From CAZTBB01 sp964611755 (GTDB lineage: Bacteria > Pseudomonadota > Alphaproteobacteria > Micavibrionales > Micavibrionaceae), in assembly GCA_964611755.1 (NCBI GenBank), contig CAZTBB010000002.1:1-64000 (forward strand): DNA of 64,000 nt, given 5' to 3'. Below the pieces are notes generated by a model, which was not told the DNA's origin, ran no database searches, and saw only the letters and a list, made by a program, of their open reading frames with translations. Positions 25,019 through 36,028 of the stretch are shown one piece after another. The translations under genes and the position numbers were made by a program. Position 1 is the stretch's first letter. Every line of letters starts with the position of its first letter.

Positions 25019-25564
25019 ATGAAAAGAAGCGTCATTGAAACATTTTTGGGAGCTATTGTCCTCATAGCAGCCGCCTTTTTCCTCGTGTTTAGTTATAATA
25101 CAGCCAATGTCGGCGCGGTGAGCGGGTATGAGATTCATGCTGATTTTTCCGGTATTGGCGGGTTGAAGGCCGGTGATGATGTTCAGATCAGCGGCGTCAA
25201 AGTCGGCAGTGTTTCAAGCGTTGAGCTTGTACCGGAGAGTTATCTGGCGCGTGTGCGTATGAGCATCGATAGCGGTATTGAGTTGCCGCTGGATACGGCG
25301 GCTCTGATTAGTTCGGAGAGCTTGCTCGGTGGACGTTATTTGGCTTTGGAGCCGGGCGCGGATGAAGATTTCTTAGAGCCGGGTGACCGTGTCGAGTTTA
25401 CACAGGCCCCGCAAAATCTTGAGCAGCTTCTCGGGCAATTCATCTTCAGCATGCAAACCGGTGATGATAGCAATGACGAGAGTTATAGTGATGTACCTAG
25501 TGAGGATAGCGCATTAAATAGCCAAGGGTTTGATGATGGTTTGGCTTCATCCGATGAGTTCTAG
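25019..25564 (+). CDS. MlaD-like MCE-domain protein (phospholipid transport)
   Basis: 181 residues from the ATG at 25019, with AAGGA upstream. An N-terminal membrane anchor (about 8-30, FLGAIVLIAAAFFLVFSY) precedes an MCE domain: GYEIHADFSGIGGLKAGDDV, ISGVKVGSVSSVEL, DTAALISSESLLGGRYLAL and the GADEDFLEPGDRV end. MlaD forms a periplasmic ring on the inner-membrane ABC transporter that moves phospholipids between membranes. The MlaE/F partners are not in the window. The C-terminus is short and acidic (DDSNDESYSD). It overlaps the next gene by 11 bp. Confidence 0.9.
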   Translation: MKRSVIETFLGAIVLIAAAFFLVFSYNTANVGAVSGYEIHADFSGIGGLKAGDDVQISGVKVGSVSSVELVPESYLARVRMSIDSGIELPLDTAALISSESLLGGRYLALEPGADEDFLEPGDRVEFTQAPQNLEQLLGQFIFSMQTGDDSNDESYSDVPSEDSALNSQGFDDGLASSDEF

Positions 25565-26057
25565 GATTTTTCATCTCTCATTTTTCATTATCTTGGGCGC
25601 CTTTTTCTTAAGCCCTAGCCTCGTTCATGCGCGCACCATGGATGATCATGCCATTGTGAAATTACGTTCTCTTGATAAGGTCACGGCACGTACACAAACA
25701 TTTGAGGCGCGCGTAGGCTCCACTATTCAGTTTGGCGAGCTGTACATCAAAGTACAGGCGTGCCGCAAGGCACCCCCCATAGAACAACCGGAAGCCGCGG
25801 CTTTTCTACAAATGTGGGAGCTGGATCTCGAAGAAAATCCGCAATGGGTGTTTAGTGGATGGATGTTTGCTTCCTCTCCGGCACTCTCATCTATGGATCA
25901 TGCCATTTATGATGTGTGGGTTCTGGATTGCCTTGACCGTGTTGAGGTGAGCGAGGCAGCCGAGCCAGCCGAGGCAGCGTCAGAGGATGCAAATGAAGAA
26001 TCCGGTGACCGGGGCAAGGATGCCTCTATTGAATCGGAAGCCTTGGAGAGTCCTTAA
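25554..26057 (+). CDS. DUF2155-domain exported protein
   Basis: 167 residues from the ATG at 25554, which overlaps the MlaD stop. A signal peptide ends near SLVHA (residue about 25). The DUF2155 core follows: AIVKLRSLDKVTARTQTFEA, GSTIQFGELYIKVQACRKAP, LQMWELD, WVFSGWMFASSPALS and DVWVLDC. Two Cys (QAC and DC) probably pair. The C-terminal 35 residues are acidic and low-complexity (Glu/Ala/Ser). The family is widespread in Alphaproteobacteria next to mlaD/aat; its role is unknown. It converges with aat, sharing 4 bp. Confidence 0.88.
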   Translation: MSSRIFHLSFFIILGAFFLSPSLVHARTMDDHAIVKLRSLDKVTARTQTFEARVGSTIQFGELYIKVQACRKAPPIEQPEAAAFLQMWELDLEENPQWVFSGWMFASSPALSSMDHAIYDVWVLDCLDRVEVSEAAEPAEAASEDANEESGDRGKDASIESEALESP

Positions 26058-26728
26058 TTTCCGTGTTTGAAAAAAGCACGCATCGCAAAATAGTCTTTAA
26101 TAAGCTTGTCTTCTGTTGTCCCTGCGCATTTGAAATCAACATTTTGGCGTGATGTCGCCCTTTCGAGGCGTTTGATATAAGCTTCGTGAGGGATTGTAAA
26201 TACCCCGAATTGTTTGAGGTGGTCATTTACAAATTGTGTATCAAGAAGTGCAAAATTTCCTTTCCAGAGCCGCGCACAGAGATGAACGAGCGCAACCTTG
26301 CTGGCGTCGCGCGCTCGTGAATACATGCTCTCGCCGAAAAAGGCGCCGCCAATGGCCAGACCATAAAGACCGCCAACCAGATTGTTATCCGCATCCCAGC
26401 ATTCAATACTATGGGCATGTCCTCTTTTATGTAGTTTCATAAATGTATCGATTATCTGGTGATTGATCCAAGTTTCTTCGCGCCCCTTATCCGGCTCTGA
26501 ACACGCTTGAATGACTTTTTCGAACGCTGTGTCGATTCGAATCTCGAAACGCCCTTGTTGTACCGTTTTTTTGAGTCGCCGCGGGATGTGCATATTTGTA
26601 ATCGACAGCAATGCGCGCTCTTCCGGGCAAATCCAATGGATGTAGTGGCTATTGCCGCTATGCGCCATAGGAAACAGCCCTTGTTTATAGGCGTCCAACA
26701 CCAGCTCGGGTGATAAAATTAACTTCAT
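26054..26728 (-). CDS. aat: Leucyl/phenylalanyl-tRNA-protein transferase
   Basis: 224 residues from the ATG at 26728. An in-frame ATG at 26773 would add 15 residues. The family signatures are ELVLDAYKQGLFPMA, HWICPEERALL, ETWINHQIIDTFMKLHKRGH, AHSIECWDADNNLVGGLYGL, GGAFFGESMYSRARDASKVA and the end stretch LLDTQFVNDHLKQFGV. The enzyme adds Leu or Phe from charged tRNA to proteins with N-terminal Lys or Arg, marking them for ClpS-ClpAP. It is the last gene of the minus-strand run that starts with the M48 protease and follows accC. Confidence 0.95.
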   Translation of the reverse strand: MKLILSPELVLDAYKQGLFPMAHSGNSHYIHWICPEERALLSITNMHIPRRLKKTVQQGRFEIRIDTAFEKVIQACSEPDKGREETWINHQIIDTFMKLHKRGHAHSIECWDADNNLVGGLYGLAIGGAFFGESMYSRARDASKVALVHLCARLWKGNFALLDTQFVNDHLKQFGVFTIPHEAYIKRLERATSRQNVDFKCAGTTEDKLIKDYFAMRAFFKHGN

Positions 26729-26799
26729 AATTCTATTATGACTGAAAACAGCGTTTTTGGGTATGAATTTCAAGAATGAAGAATTGTATGTCTGCGGCT

Positions 26800-28164
26800 C
26801 TATGCGGCATCGGCTTTGGAATTTTCCTTATCGGAAAGTGCCTTTTCCAACCATTTAATGGAATAGGTTCCGGATAGGAATTCCTCTTGTGCGATAATCC
26901 AATGATGCAATGGCAGGGTTGTTTTAATGCCATCAACAATGGTTTCTTCGATCGCGCGTTTGAGGCGGCGCAAACACTCTTCACGGTTACGGCCATGAAC
27001 AATCAATTTCCCGACCATAGAATCGTAATAAGGCGGAATGGAATAACCGGTATAAATGCCGCTATCGAAACGGACGCCAAGGCCGCCCGGTGCATGGAAT
27101 TGCGTAATTTTTCCGGGTGATGGCAGGAATGTGTCCGGGTCTTCCGCATTGATGCGCACTTCAATGGCGTGGCCGCGAAAACGCAGGCGGTCTTTCTTGA
27201 CCGTGAGCGGTTCGCCTGCGGCAACACGGATTTGCTCCGCAATCAGGTCAATACCCGTGATCATTTCTGTTACCGGATGTTCCACCTGAATACGGGTATT
27301 CATTTCCATGAAATAGAATTTGCCGTCTTCGTAGAGGAATTCGATTGTGCCTGCCCCTTCATAGCCCATTTTGCGGATGGTTTCCGCCGCCAATGAGCCG
27401 ATTTCCTGACGTAAATCCTCATCCAAAACAGGGGATGGTGCTTCTTCAATAAGTTTTTGGTGGCGGCGCTGGACGCTGCAATCGCGCTCACCGAGATGAA
27501 TGGCATTGCCATGGGAATCGCCAAAGACCTGAATTTCGATGTGTTTCGGGTCTTTGAGGAATTTTTCAATATAAACGGTATCATCGCCGAAATTGGCTTT
27601 GGCTTCTTGGCGGGCACGGTTGAACAGCTCGGCAAACTGGCCTTCTTCTTCCACGACCTGCATACCCTTGCCGCCGCCGCCCGAGGCCGCCTTGATGATG
27701 ACAGGGAAGCCCATATCCTTGGCAATTTGAACACCTTGCTCGGCTGTGTCCACACCGCCATCTGATCCGGGAACAACAGGCAGGCCAAGTTCTTTTACAG
27801 TTTGCTTGGCGGTAACTTTATCACCCATTTTTTCGATTAACTCGGCCGAGGGGCCGATAAATTTAAACCCATGTTCTTCGACCATGCGGGCAAATTGCGC
27901 ATTTTCCGAGAGAAACCCGTAGCCGGGGTGAATGGCATCGGCATTCACGAGGGTCGCCGCACTCAAGACGGCATGAATGTTCAAATAGCTGTCTTTGCCT
28001 TGTGGCGGGCCAATACAGACCGATTCATCCGCTAAACGCACAGCCATGGAATTGGCATCTGCGGTGGAGTGGATGGCTACAGATTTAATACCGATTTCCT
28101 TACAGGCACGAATAACCCGTAATGCAATTTCACCGCGATTGGCTATGAGGATTTTTTTGATCAT
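26800..28164 (-). CDS. accC: Acetyl-CoA carboxylase biotin carboxylase subunit
   Basis: 454 residues, standard length. The N-terminal domain begins [18 protein letters not shown]. The ATP-grasp glycine loop is [10 protein letters not shown] (161-170). Other active-site features are [14 protein letters not shown], the [24 protein letters not shown] segment (here [19 protein letters not shown]) and EVRINAEDP. It carboxylates the biotin on AccB with bicarbonate and ATP, the first step of fatty acid synthesis. It lies 15 bp after accB. The C-terminus has a short extra acidic/polar tail. Confidence 0.97.
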   Translation of the reverse strand: MIKKILIANRGEIALRVIRACKEIGIKSVAIHSTADANSMAVRLADESVCIGPPQGKDSYLNIHAVLSAATLVNADAIHPGYGFLSENAQFARMVEEHGFKFIGPSAELIEKMGDKVTAKQTVKELGLPVVPGSDGGVDTAEQGVQIAKDMGFPVIIKAASGGGGKGMQVVEEEGQFAELFNRARQEAKANFGDDTVYIEKFLKDPKHIEIQVFGDSHGNAIHLGERDCSVQRRHQKLIEEAPSPVLDEDLRQEIGSLAAETIRKMGYEGAGTIEFLYEDGKFYFMEMNTRIQVEHPVTEMITGIDLIAEQIRVAAGEPLTVKKDRLRFRGHAIEVRINAEDPDTFLPSPGKITQFHAPGGLGVRFDSGIYTGYSIPPYYDSMVGKLIVHGRNREECLRRLKRAIEETIVDGIKTTLPLHHWIIAQEEFLSGTYSIKWLEKALSDKENSKADAA

Positions 28165-28179
28165 AGGTTTATTATGTTC

Positions 28180-28641
28180 CTATTCGATGACCATAAGGAC
28201 ATCGCCGAATTCAACGGGCTGGCCGTCTTCCACTAAAATTTGAGAGACTGTTCCGGATTTATCGGCCTTGATCGGGTTCATGACTTTCATGGCTTCGATA
28301 ATCATCAATGTATCACCGGCATTGACACTATCACCTTTTTTAACAAAGGCAGGGGCGCTTGGCTCTGGTTGCATATAGGCTGTTCCAACCATCGGGGATG
28401 TAACGGCGCCCGGATGAGAATGAGCCGTTGTATCAGGGCCGGACAGGCTTGCGGCTTGCGGTGTTGTCGGATCAGAGATCATGGATACTGGTGCGGCGGC
28501 GGGGGCGCCTGCTTGAACGACTTGCGTTGCACCTTTGCTCACGCGGATGGCTTTGTCGCCATCGGCTACTTCAATTTCATTGAGGCCCGTTTCATCCAAA
28601 AGGGCGGCAAGTTCCTTAATAGCTTTTGAATCTATCTTCAT
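28180..28641 (-). CDS. accB: Acetyl-CoA carboxylase biotin carboxyl carrier protein
   Basis: 153 residues. An N-terminal helical domain (1-35) is followed by an Ala/Pro linker (about 45-80) and the biotinyl domain (80-153), with the biotin-accepting Lys119 in [31 protein letters not shown] carries the 'thumb' region typical of bacterial acetyl-CoA carboxylase carriers. It is translated just before accC, so the two form one unit as in most Proteobacteria. Confidence 0.97.
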   Translation of the reverse strand: MKIDSKAIKELAALLDETGLNEIEVADGDKAIRVSKGATQVVQAGAPAAAPVSMISDPTTPQAASLSGPDTTAHSHPGAVTSPMVGTAYMQPEPSAPAFVKKGDSVNAGDTLMIIEAMKVMNPIKADKSGTVSQILVEDGQPVEFGDVLMVIE

Positions 28642-28721
28642 AATAATTTCTTCTTTTTGTTAAAGACCTCTTTGATTACAAAAATATCAGGGCAATGTCA
28701 AAGCCCTAAGAGAATGTGTGA

Positions 28722-29183
28722 TTATGCCTGATCAAAATGGGATTTCAAAGCATCAAGTGCTATCAGGTACCCATCTGTGCCCTTTCCCGCAATGACACTA
28801 TGTGCGAGCGGCTCTATATAGGAGGTATGGCGGAATGCCTCTCTGGTTTTGGGGTCCGAGATATGCACCTCGATAATCGGCGCATCAATCAGTTTAAGTG
28901 CATCATGAATGGCCACGGATGTATGGGTATAGGCGGCGGCATTAATAATGATTCCGTCAACGTGGCCTCTGGCCTCTTGAATCCATGTGACCAGCTCGCC
29001 TTCATGGTTGGATTGTTTGAAATCAATCTCACAGCCAAGTGCCATGGCTTTTTCAAGGCATTCGCCTTTTACATCATCCAAGGTTTTGGATCCATAAATT
29101 TCAGGTTCACGCAGGCCAAGCATGTTTAGGTTCGGGCCGTTAAGTATGAGAATTTTTTGCGCCATGGATTTTAAATCTGTCAT
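28722..29183 (-). CDS. aroQ: 3-dehydroquinate dehydratase, type II
   Basis: 153 residues from 29183; an ATG at 29165 is an equally possible start. The type II signature is KILILNGPNLNMLGLREPEI, with the catalytic Tyr in IYGSKT, then FKQSNHEGELVTWIQEA, IINAAAYTHTSVAIHDAL and VHISDP with the catalytic His. It dehydrates 3-dehydroquinate in the shikimate pathway. It sits between the PCuAC gene (6 bp) and accB, the common alphaproteobacterial order aroQ-accB-accC. Confidence 0.95.
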   Translation of the reverse strand: MTDLKSMAQKILILNGPNLNMLGLREPEIYGSKTLDDVKGECLEKAMALGCEIDFKQSNHEGELVTWIQEARGHVDGIIINAAAYTHTSVAIHDALKLIDAPIIEVHISDPKTREAFRHTSYIEPLAHSVIAGKGTDGYLIALDALKSHFDQA

Positions 29184-29189
29184 GCCGTT

Positions 29190-29744
29190 TTAGTGGTTGT
29201 GTGGTACTTCGCCGGGTTTCACAATCATAACATCAACGGTTTTTTCACCTGCATTTTCAAATGTCAGTGTCAGTGGAAAACTCTGCCCCTGCTCGAGCCG
29301 GGATGTCAGGCCGATTAACATGATGTGATGCCCCATTGGCGCAAATGTAAGCGCTGTGCCCGCAGGAATGTCATATCCTTCGACTTCGCGCATTTGCATG
29401 ACACCGTTATCATGAGAATGCGTGTGCATCTCGACTTTTTCACTGACATCGGCACTCACCGCTATGAGGCGGTCATCCTCTTCGAGATGGTTGTGAATAT
29501 CAAAGAAAACGGCGCCGTTTTTCTGCATTTTGGCTGTGGCAAATGCATATGGTTTCAAAACAAAAAGACCTGCTTCCTCGGCGTGCAGGCCATGGTGGTC
29601 ATCATGCGTAGTTAAGGGCGAAGCTTCGCTGGACGGGGCGTGATGCCCATGCCCATGCATAGTGTCTTGCATAGCCTGCGCCGGCAGCCCGGCACCTATG
29701 AGTGTCGCCGCACCAAGCACGGCCGTAAAGAACAGTGTATTCAT
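29190..29744 (-). CDS. PCu(A)C-family copper chaperone with His-rich N-terminus
   Basis: 184 residues. A signal peptide (about 1-24, ending AQA) is followed by a His-rich stretch (HGHGHHAPSSEASPLTTHDD and neighbours, about 29-56). The PCuAC domain (about 60-184) has DRLIAVSADVSEKVEMHTHS, the copper site Met/His residues in VMQMREVEGYDIPAG and FAPMGHHIMLIGL, and the C-terminal FENAGEKTVDVMIV. Such proteins deliver copper to cytochrome oxidase CuA or CuB. The extra His-rich loop would raise the metal capacity. It lies inside the operon between the DsbA-like gene and aroQ. Confidence 0.88.
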   Translation of the reverse strand: MNTLFFTAVLGAATLIGAGLPAQAMQDTMHGHGHHAPSSEASPLTTHDDHHGLHAEEAGLFVLKPYAFATAKMQKNGAVFFDIHNHLEEDDRLIAVSADVSEKVEMHTHSHDNGVMQMREVEGYDIPAGTALTFAPMGHHIMLIGLTSRLEQGQSFPLTLTFENAGEKTVDVMIVKPGEVPHNH

Positions 29745-29767
29745 TGCGGGATTATCCTTATCAGAGT

Positions 29768-30508
29768 TTACATTTTTTCCATGTTTTCTTTTACCGCGCT
29801 TACCATTTGATCCGGTTCCATAAAGCCTGGAACGAGCTGATCACCAATGATGAAGGCCGGTGTTCCGGTGATGCCCACTTCTCGGGAGATGGTCAGGGAA
29901 TCTTCAATTTGAAGCTGGATATCCTCTGAGCCTGCATCTTTTTCCAACTGGACGGTATCCAACCCTAAATCTTGGGCAATCTTGAGCAGATTTTCTTTAT
30001 CTTTGGGGCCCTGATATTCCATGAGGGCGGCATGCATTTCGAAATATTTGCCCTGATTTTTCGCTGCAAGCGCATATTCGGCCGCGGTGCGTGATGTCGG
30101 GCCGAGAATCGGCATTTCTTTGAAGACGAAGCGCACATTATCAAATTCTTTTAAAACAGCTTGAACCGATGGCAGGGCGCGCTTACAGAATCCGCAATTA
30201 TAATCAAAGAATTCAACAATAACGAAGTCCGCATCGGGATTACCGGCAGAGGGAAGATCGGTTGTTTTGAAATAATCCGCATATTCGCCGATTTTTGCCT
30301 GCGCGGCTTCTTTTCGTGCTGTTTCGGCTTCGGCCTGATGTTTTTGGACGGCTTCCAAGATAACATCACCATTTTCCATCAAATAGTCTTTAATAAGCTC
30401 GTTTATATTCTCTTTGGTGATTTCCTGCGCAGAGCTTTGGCCTGCAATAAATGGCGTTACACCTAGTGCTAAAGCGGCGATAAGAGCTGTTTTTTTGAAA
30501 AATTTCAC
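29768..30508 (-). CDS. DsbA-family thiol-disulfide oxidoreductase
   Basis: 246 residues. The signal peptide is about residues 1-28, ending SSAQ. A charged helical region (30-75) precedes the thioredoxin fold with active-site Cys105-Gly-Phe-Cys108 (DYNCGFCKRALPSV) and the cis-Pro region TGTPAFIIGDQLVPGF. It probably oxidises or isomerises disulfides in the periplasm. Relevant clients in this window include the Cys-rich prepilin-like proteins and the three exported secretion paralogs, by inference. The Cys-Gly-Phe-Cys spacing matches the BdbD/ScsC-like subgroup of longer DsbA proteins. It is second in the operon after the M48 protease. Confidence 0.92.
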   Translation of the reverse strand: MKFFKKTALIAALALGVTPFIAGQSSAQEITKENINELIKDYLMENGDVILEAVQKHQAEAETARKEAAQAKIGEYADYFKTTDLPSAGNPDADFVIVEFFDYNCGFCKRALPSVQAVLKEFDNVRFVFKEMPILGPTSRTAAEYALAAKNQGKYFEMHAALMEYQGPKDKENLLKIAQDLGLDTVQLEKDAGSEDIQLQIEDSLTISREVGITGTPAFIIGDQLVPGFMEPDQMVSAVKENMEKM

Positions 30509-30602
30509 GGGGTATTCCTCCTCAAAGGTTTTTTAAATTCAGAGCAAGATGGTAACGCATTTGCCCCTGATCGCAAAGCGTTTAGTGGCGGTTAACATAT
30601 TG

Positions 30603-31967
30603 CTATCTTATTGATTTATCATTTTTTCCAAGCGTTTCAATATAGCTCAGAATATCGCGTGCCTTGATCCAATCGCGGCTGTTTTCTTCAAGGCCCAGTA
30701 GCGCCGCTTCGGCCTGTCGTTTGGCATAGGGAATTTTGCGCAATAAAAGCGCCTCTTCCGCAAGGTGGAGCTTGGCCAGTGCCTCCCGATCTGTGCGACC
30801 ATAGGCGGTGGCAATCAGGCGGTGTGCTCTGGCCGAGCGCGGCTCTTCTTGTAGGGAAAATTTGAGATGCTCAATGGCTTGGTTATATTGCTGTTTGTTT
30901 GATCCAGCCGATTCAATCAAGGCATGGGCATAGGCCGTGCGGATCAACGCGGCATCCTGGTCCAGAGAAACGGCCTTTTTATATGAAGGCAGCGCGTCAC
31001 GCACGCGGGTAAAATCAACCAGCATTTGGCCCTTTAATTCATGGAAATAGGGGTTGTTTGGCTCGGCCTTTATGAGTGTATCAATCAAATCCAGTGCCTT
31101 TTGTTCCTGATTAAGCCGATACGCGGCAATGGTGCGCGCATAATTGGCCTCCACCGATTGATTGCGATCATCAAACATCCAGCTCACCTGTTCGGGTGCA
31201 ATAAAGGCGATTAATTTTGCTTTTATACGGTTATGAGCTTTGATCCATTCCGGCTTATAGTTTTGTCCGCTAAAGTCAGATTGCTCAATCCTGTTTTCCA
31301 GAGCTTCAATCCGGTTGCGCGTAATGGGGTGCGTTCGGATATATTCGCTTTGTTGGCTGGCCGGCAGGAGTTCTTCATCCTCAAGCTTTTTCAAAAAGCT
31401 GGTGAGGCCCGTTCCGTTAATGCCGGCCTGGTTTAAAAAGCTGAGTGCGGCCTGATCGGCGGAGGATTCATTGACGCGGCTAAAGGCCAGAAACCGGCGG
31501 CCTGCCACATGTGATCCGGCGCTGGATAGGGCCGCTGCGGCTCTGGCATCACCGGTGGCAATGGCGGCGCCAACGCCAAGAACCATGCCTAAAATGCTCT
31601 CATAAGAGGCGCGCTCCAGCGCGTCTCTGGTTGTGACCAAATGCCCGCCTGTAATGTGGCCAAGCTCATGCGCGAGCACGCCAATGACTTCGCCCGGATT
31701 TTCTGTTTTCATGATCAGGCCGGAATAGATGAAAATATTAGCGCCGCCGGCCACAAAGGCGTTTACTTGCGGGCTGTTCACAAGAATAAGGTTAACGCTG
31801 TCTTCACCCATATTGGCGGCATCCAATAAGGGTTTCATCCATTCTTTCAAGGTTTGCTCGATCTCTGTATCACGAATGACTTGTGCCCGTGCATCTTGTG
31901 GCAAGAATAAAACGGCCAGAAGGGCGAGAACCATTATTTTTAGAATAAGCGGTTTAATTGATCTCAA
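30603..31967 (-). CDS. Periplasmic M48-family metalloprotease with TPR tail (BepA-like)
   Basis: 454 residues. A signal peptide (about 1-28, ending ARA) is followed by an M48 domain with the zinc motif His100-Glu-Leu-Gly-His104 (VLAHELGHITGGHL) and the third ligand region SRVNESSADQAALSFL. Residues about 260-440 form helical TPR-like repeats (ANYARTIAAYRLNQEQKALD, AYAHALIESAG, AIEHLKFSLQEEPRSARAHR). BepA in E. coli has this plan and both assists and degrades outer-membrane proteins during LptD assembly. It is the first gene of the run M48-DsbA-PCuAC-aroQ-accBC-aat. Confidence 0.92.
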   Translation of the reverse strand: MRSIKPLILKIMVLALLAVLFLPQDARAQVIRDTEIEQTLKEWMKPLLDAANMGEDSVNLILVNSPQVNAFVAGGANIFIYSGLIMKTENPGEVIGVLAHELGHITGGHLVTTRDALERASYESILGMVLGVGAAIATGDARAAAALSSAGSHVAGRRFLAFSRVNESSADQAALSFLNQAGINGTGLTSFLKKLEDEELLPASQQSEYIRTHPITRNRIEALENRIEQSDFSGQNYKPEWIKAHNRIKAKLIAFIAPEQVSWMFDDRNQSVEANYARTIAAYRLNQEQKALDLIDTLIKAEPNNPYFHELKGQMLVDFTRVRDALPSYKKAVSLDQDAALIRTAYAHALIESAGSNKQQYNQAIEHLKFSLQEEPRSARAHRLIATAYGRTDREALAKLHLAEEALLLRKIPYAKRQAEAALLGLEENSRDWIKARDILSYIETLGKNDKSIR

Positions 31968-32033
31968 ATCGTTTGGCTTTCTGTTATGCTTAGGGGGCGC
32001 TTTATATCAACACATACAAATATAAGTGAATGA

Positions 32034-32405
32034 ATGATTCAAGACAGCTTAGCCCAGATTACGTTTTATATCTATGAATGGATTGATTTGTTGTGGATCC
32101 CTCTTGTCTTGGTGGTGGTGCACCGGCGGCATTGGGTGTTTGCGATCGGGTTTGTTCTGGCCTGTGCGTTGATGTTGCGCTTGCAGACCGATTTTCTTGT
32201 ATCGATGGGATATGAGACAGGGATTGTGCCATGGTTGAGCAGTGATGTTTTTGATCGCGGATTGATTGTTTACAGCATTTTTACAGGGCTGTATTTATTG
32301 TTGTCTGCGTTTTCGCCGGGCTCGTTTGCCTCTGTGTTTTTAGGGGCAAGCATTTCAATATTTATGGCCGCGATGACCGTTTCTACGATTGTTATGGTTT
32401 TGTGA
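32034..32405 (+). CDS. Small integral membrane protein, unknown function
   Basis: 123 residues with four likely membrane segments at about 17-30, 33-48, 78-92 and 98-122 (for example VFAIGFVLACALMLRL and LGASISIFMAAMTVSTIVMV). No charged active-site pattern is seen. It is 37 bp upstream of rlmE in the same direction and shares a short divergent region with the M48 gene. The family is not recognised. Co-location with rlmE suggests co-transcription only. Confidence 0.75.
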   Translation: MIQDSLAQITFYIYEWIDLLWIPLVLVVVHRRHWVFAIGFVLACALMLRLQTDFLVSMGYETGIVPWLSSDVFDRGLIVYSIFTGLYLLLSAFSPGSFASVFLGASISIFMAAMTVSTIVMVL

Positions 32406-32442
32406 TAAAGTATAAGAAGAGTTTTTATTCCAAGGATGAGCG

Positions 32443-33102
32443 ATGTCGCGTAATAAACCAAAATCCAATGTTAAGACCGCTAAAGGGCGCAAGGGCTCGT
32501 CGACACGCTGGTTGAAACGCCAGCTCAATGACCCTTATGTGGAAGAGGCAAAGAAACAGGGATATCGCAGCCGCGCCGCGTTTAAATTGGTGGAAATGGA
32601 TGAGAAGTTCGGGTTTTTAAAGCCGGGCATGAAGGTGGTTGATTTGGGCGCCGCGCCGGGCGGGTGGTGCCAAGTTGCGGCCAATAAAGGCTGTGATAAA
32701 ATTGTAGCGCTTGATTTATTGGAAATAGAGCCGTTGCCGGGCGTTGATTTTATTCAAATGGATTTTATGGATGATGATGCGCCTGATCGCCTCAAAGATA
32801 TGCTGGGCGGGCAAGCCGATATCGTCATGTCGGATATGGCACCCAATACAACCGGGCATAAACAAACCGATCATTTGCGTATTATGGCGGTGGTCGAGGC
32901 GGCCTATTATTTTGCCCGTGAAGTATTAAAACCCAACGGTGTTTTTATCGCCAAAGTCTTTCAGGGCGGTGCGCAAGATACGTTGCTGGCCGATATGAAG
33001 CGGGAATTTAAATCCATTAAACATATGAAACCACCGGCAAGCCGCAAAGAATCATCAGAGCAATATCTGGTAGCGTCAGGGTTTCAAGGCATCGCCGAGT
33101 AA
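32443..33102 (+). CDS. rlmE: 23S rRNA (uridine-2'-O-)-methyltransferase RlmE
   Basis: 219 residues. The catalytic tetrad is visible with E. coli-like spacing: Lys48 (RAAFKLVE), Asp131 (MSDMAPNTTGH), Lys171 (FIAKVFQGG) and Glu206 (ESSEQYLVASGF). The S-adenosylmethionine loop is VVDLGAAPGGWCQVAA (65-80). RlmE (FtsJ/RrmJ) 2'-O-methylates the 23S rRNA A-loop (U2552). The basic N-terminal 28 residues probably bind rRNA. It ends just before the convergent orphan gene. Confidence 0.95.
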   Translation: MSRNKPKSNVKTAKGRKGSSTRWLKRQLNDPYVEEAKKQGYRSRAAFKLVEMDEKFGFLKPGMKVVDLGAAPGGWCQVAANKGCDKIVALDLLEIEPLPGVDFIQMDFMDDDAPDRLKDMLGGQADIVMSDMAPNTTGHKQTDHLRIMAVVEAAYYFAREVLKPNGVFIAKVFQGGAQDTLLADMKREFKSIKHMKPPASRKESSEQYLVASGFQGIAE

Positions 33103-33106
33103 ATAA

Positions 33107-34422
33107 TTAACCCTGATTGGGTTCAATTTGACAGACTTCCATAACATGTTGGTATGTCATGCCCACGTCTTCGAGGTGCTTGGGTTTAATGCTGAGGGCT
33201 ATGTGATAATCTTCGGGGCCGATATGAAAGATTAAATCATCCATATTCAAATGTTGGGCGCAATGCCCAAGGCCAAAGCCTTTGATATTCATTCCGTCAT
33301 AATCACCGAGCTGCGCGGTTTCAATCAGCGCCAAGATGAGTTTTTCTAGATTGTATTTTGAGAAGCTGGATTTTGAGGCACTCTCAAATCCATCAAAGAC
33401 CAGAATATTATCCTTTGATAACCATGCCCAGCTATGGGCGATAATGGTTCCGTTTTCATCTTCCACGACGTAAAATGCGGTGTCCTTATATTCGGCATCG
33501 GTCATGGTTTCCATCACGCTTGATTCCAGACATCCCACCTTGTTGGTCACTTTTTCGCAGCAATTCGTGAAATGCCCCATAAAAGGAATGCGCGGGTCGG
33601 TCCGGTCCAGTTTTTTAAACACAGCGCCCTGCATATTGAATATGTGCCCATCAATTTTGATGGCGGGGAGGCGATCATCCGTGCCGATTTTACAGGCTTG
33701 AAAGTGATATTTTGCGGCGCGTGTTAATTCCGATCCCTTGAGGCCGAATTTATGCGAATATTTGCTCAGGGCCTGAATATTGGGATCATCAAAGGATGGA
33801 ATTTCGCTATTTTCAATCAGGCTCGTGATTGTGATCACCATCTCTTTGAACGAGATTTTGCCATTGTCTTTTGTTGGCGGATCAAAATACGGGGAATACA
33901 GGGCAAAGGCTTGTTTGGCTATGGGGGAAGGGCCGAGCGTATTAAAGACATTGAACCATGCATCAAAATTTATATCCTTGAATGTATCGGCATCCGGAAA
34001 AACAATCTCGTTGAGAAAATCGAGCGGTTTTTTGAACTTCTCTTTTTTGAAGACCTGACCAAAGCGTTTGTAATAGCCCAGAAAGCGCCCAATCGTGCCA
34101 AACAATAGGGTTGCCCGGTAGGCCGCATCATTAATTTTGATCAGCGCACTTTTAGGCGGATTTGCAATATCAAAGCAGCTTCTAAAAATTTCCCTGAATT
34201 GAAGATAGCTTCTGGTATTGGCATAAAAGCCGCCATATTTTTCCTCTATGCCGAGCAAGGCATCCTCGGAAAGGCCGCCATCATCGAATGGGGGAATATA
34301 TTCCGGGTATCTCAACGGAACATTGCGCTTTTTGAAATAAGCGAAAACAGATTCGAGTTCAGTGCGTTGCATATTATTTTCATAATGATATGGCGTGCCA
34401 AAAGCAAGAAATGTTTTTTTCA

Positions 34423-34423
<1 letters not shown>
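33107..34423 (-). CDS. Uncharacterised 438-residue protein, possible acyltransferase-like C-terminal half
   Basis: 438 residues without signal peptide or membrane helix. I do not recognise the family. The N-terminal part (1-260) is mixed helical. From about 285 the sequence reads FMGHFTNCCEKVTNKVGC, then SVMETMTDAEY, FYVVEDENGTIIAHSWAW, DNILVFDGFES and LEKLILALIETAQLG. The pattern 'TNCC ... FyVv ... iiAhSW.W ... lvfDgfEs' looks like a GNAT-type beta sheet (display of a ligand strand followed by a helix) seen in some phage and intracellular-bacterium proteins, but I cannot name it. It starts one base from the guaB promoter. A secreted effector of the Dot/Icm-like system is possible, with no direct support. 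Confidence 0.7.
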
Positions 34424-36022
<1,599 letters not shown>

Positions 36023-36028
36023 AAGGGT

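Noticed and set aside
26525..26545. GTTCGAATC-like T-loop sequence suggesting a tRNA
   Set aside because: It lies in the aat coding region and no cloverleaf can be formed around it. No other tRNA-like pattern was noticed.
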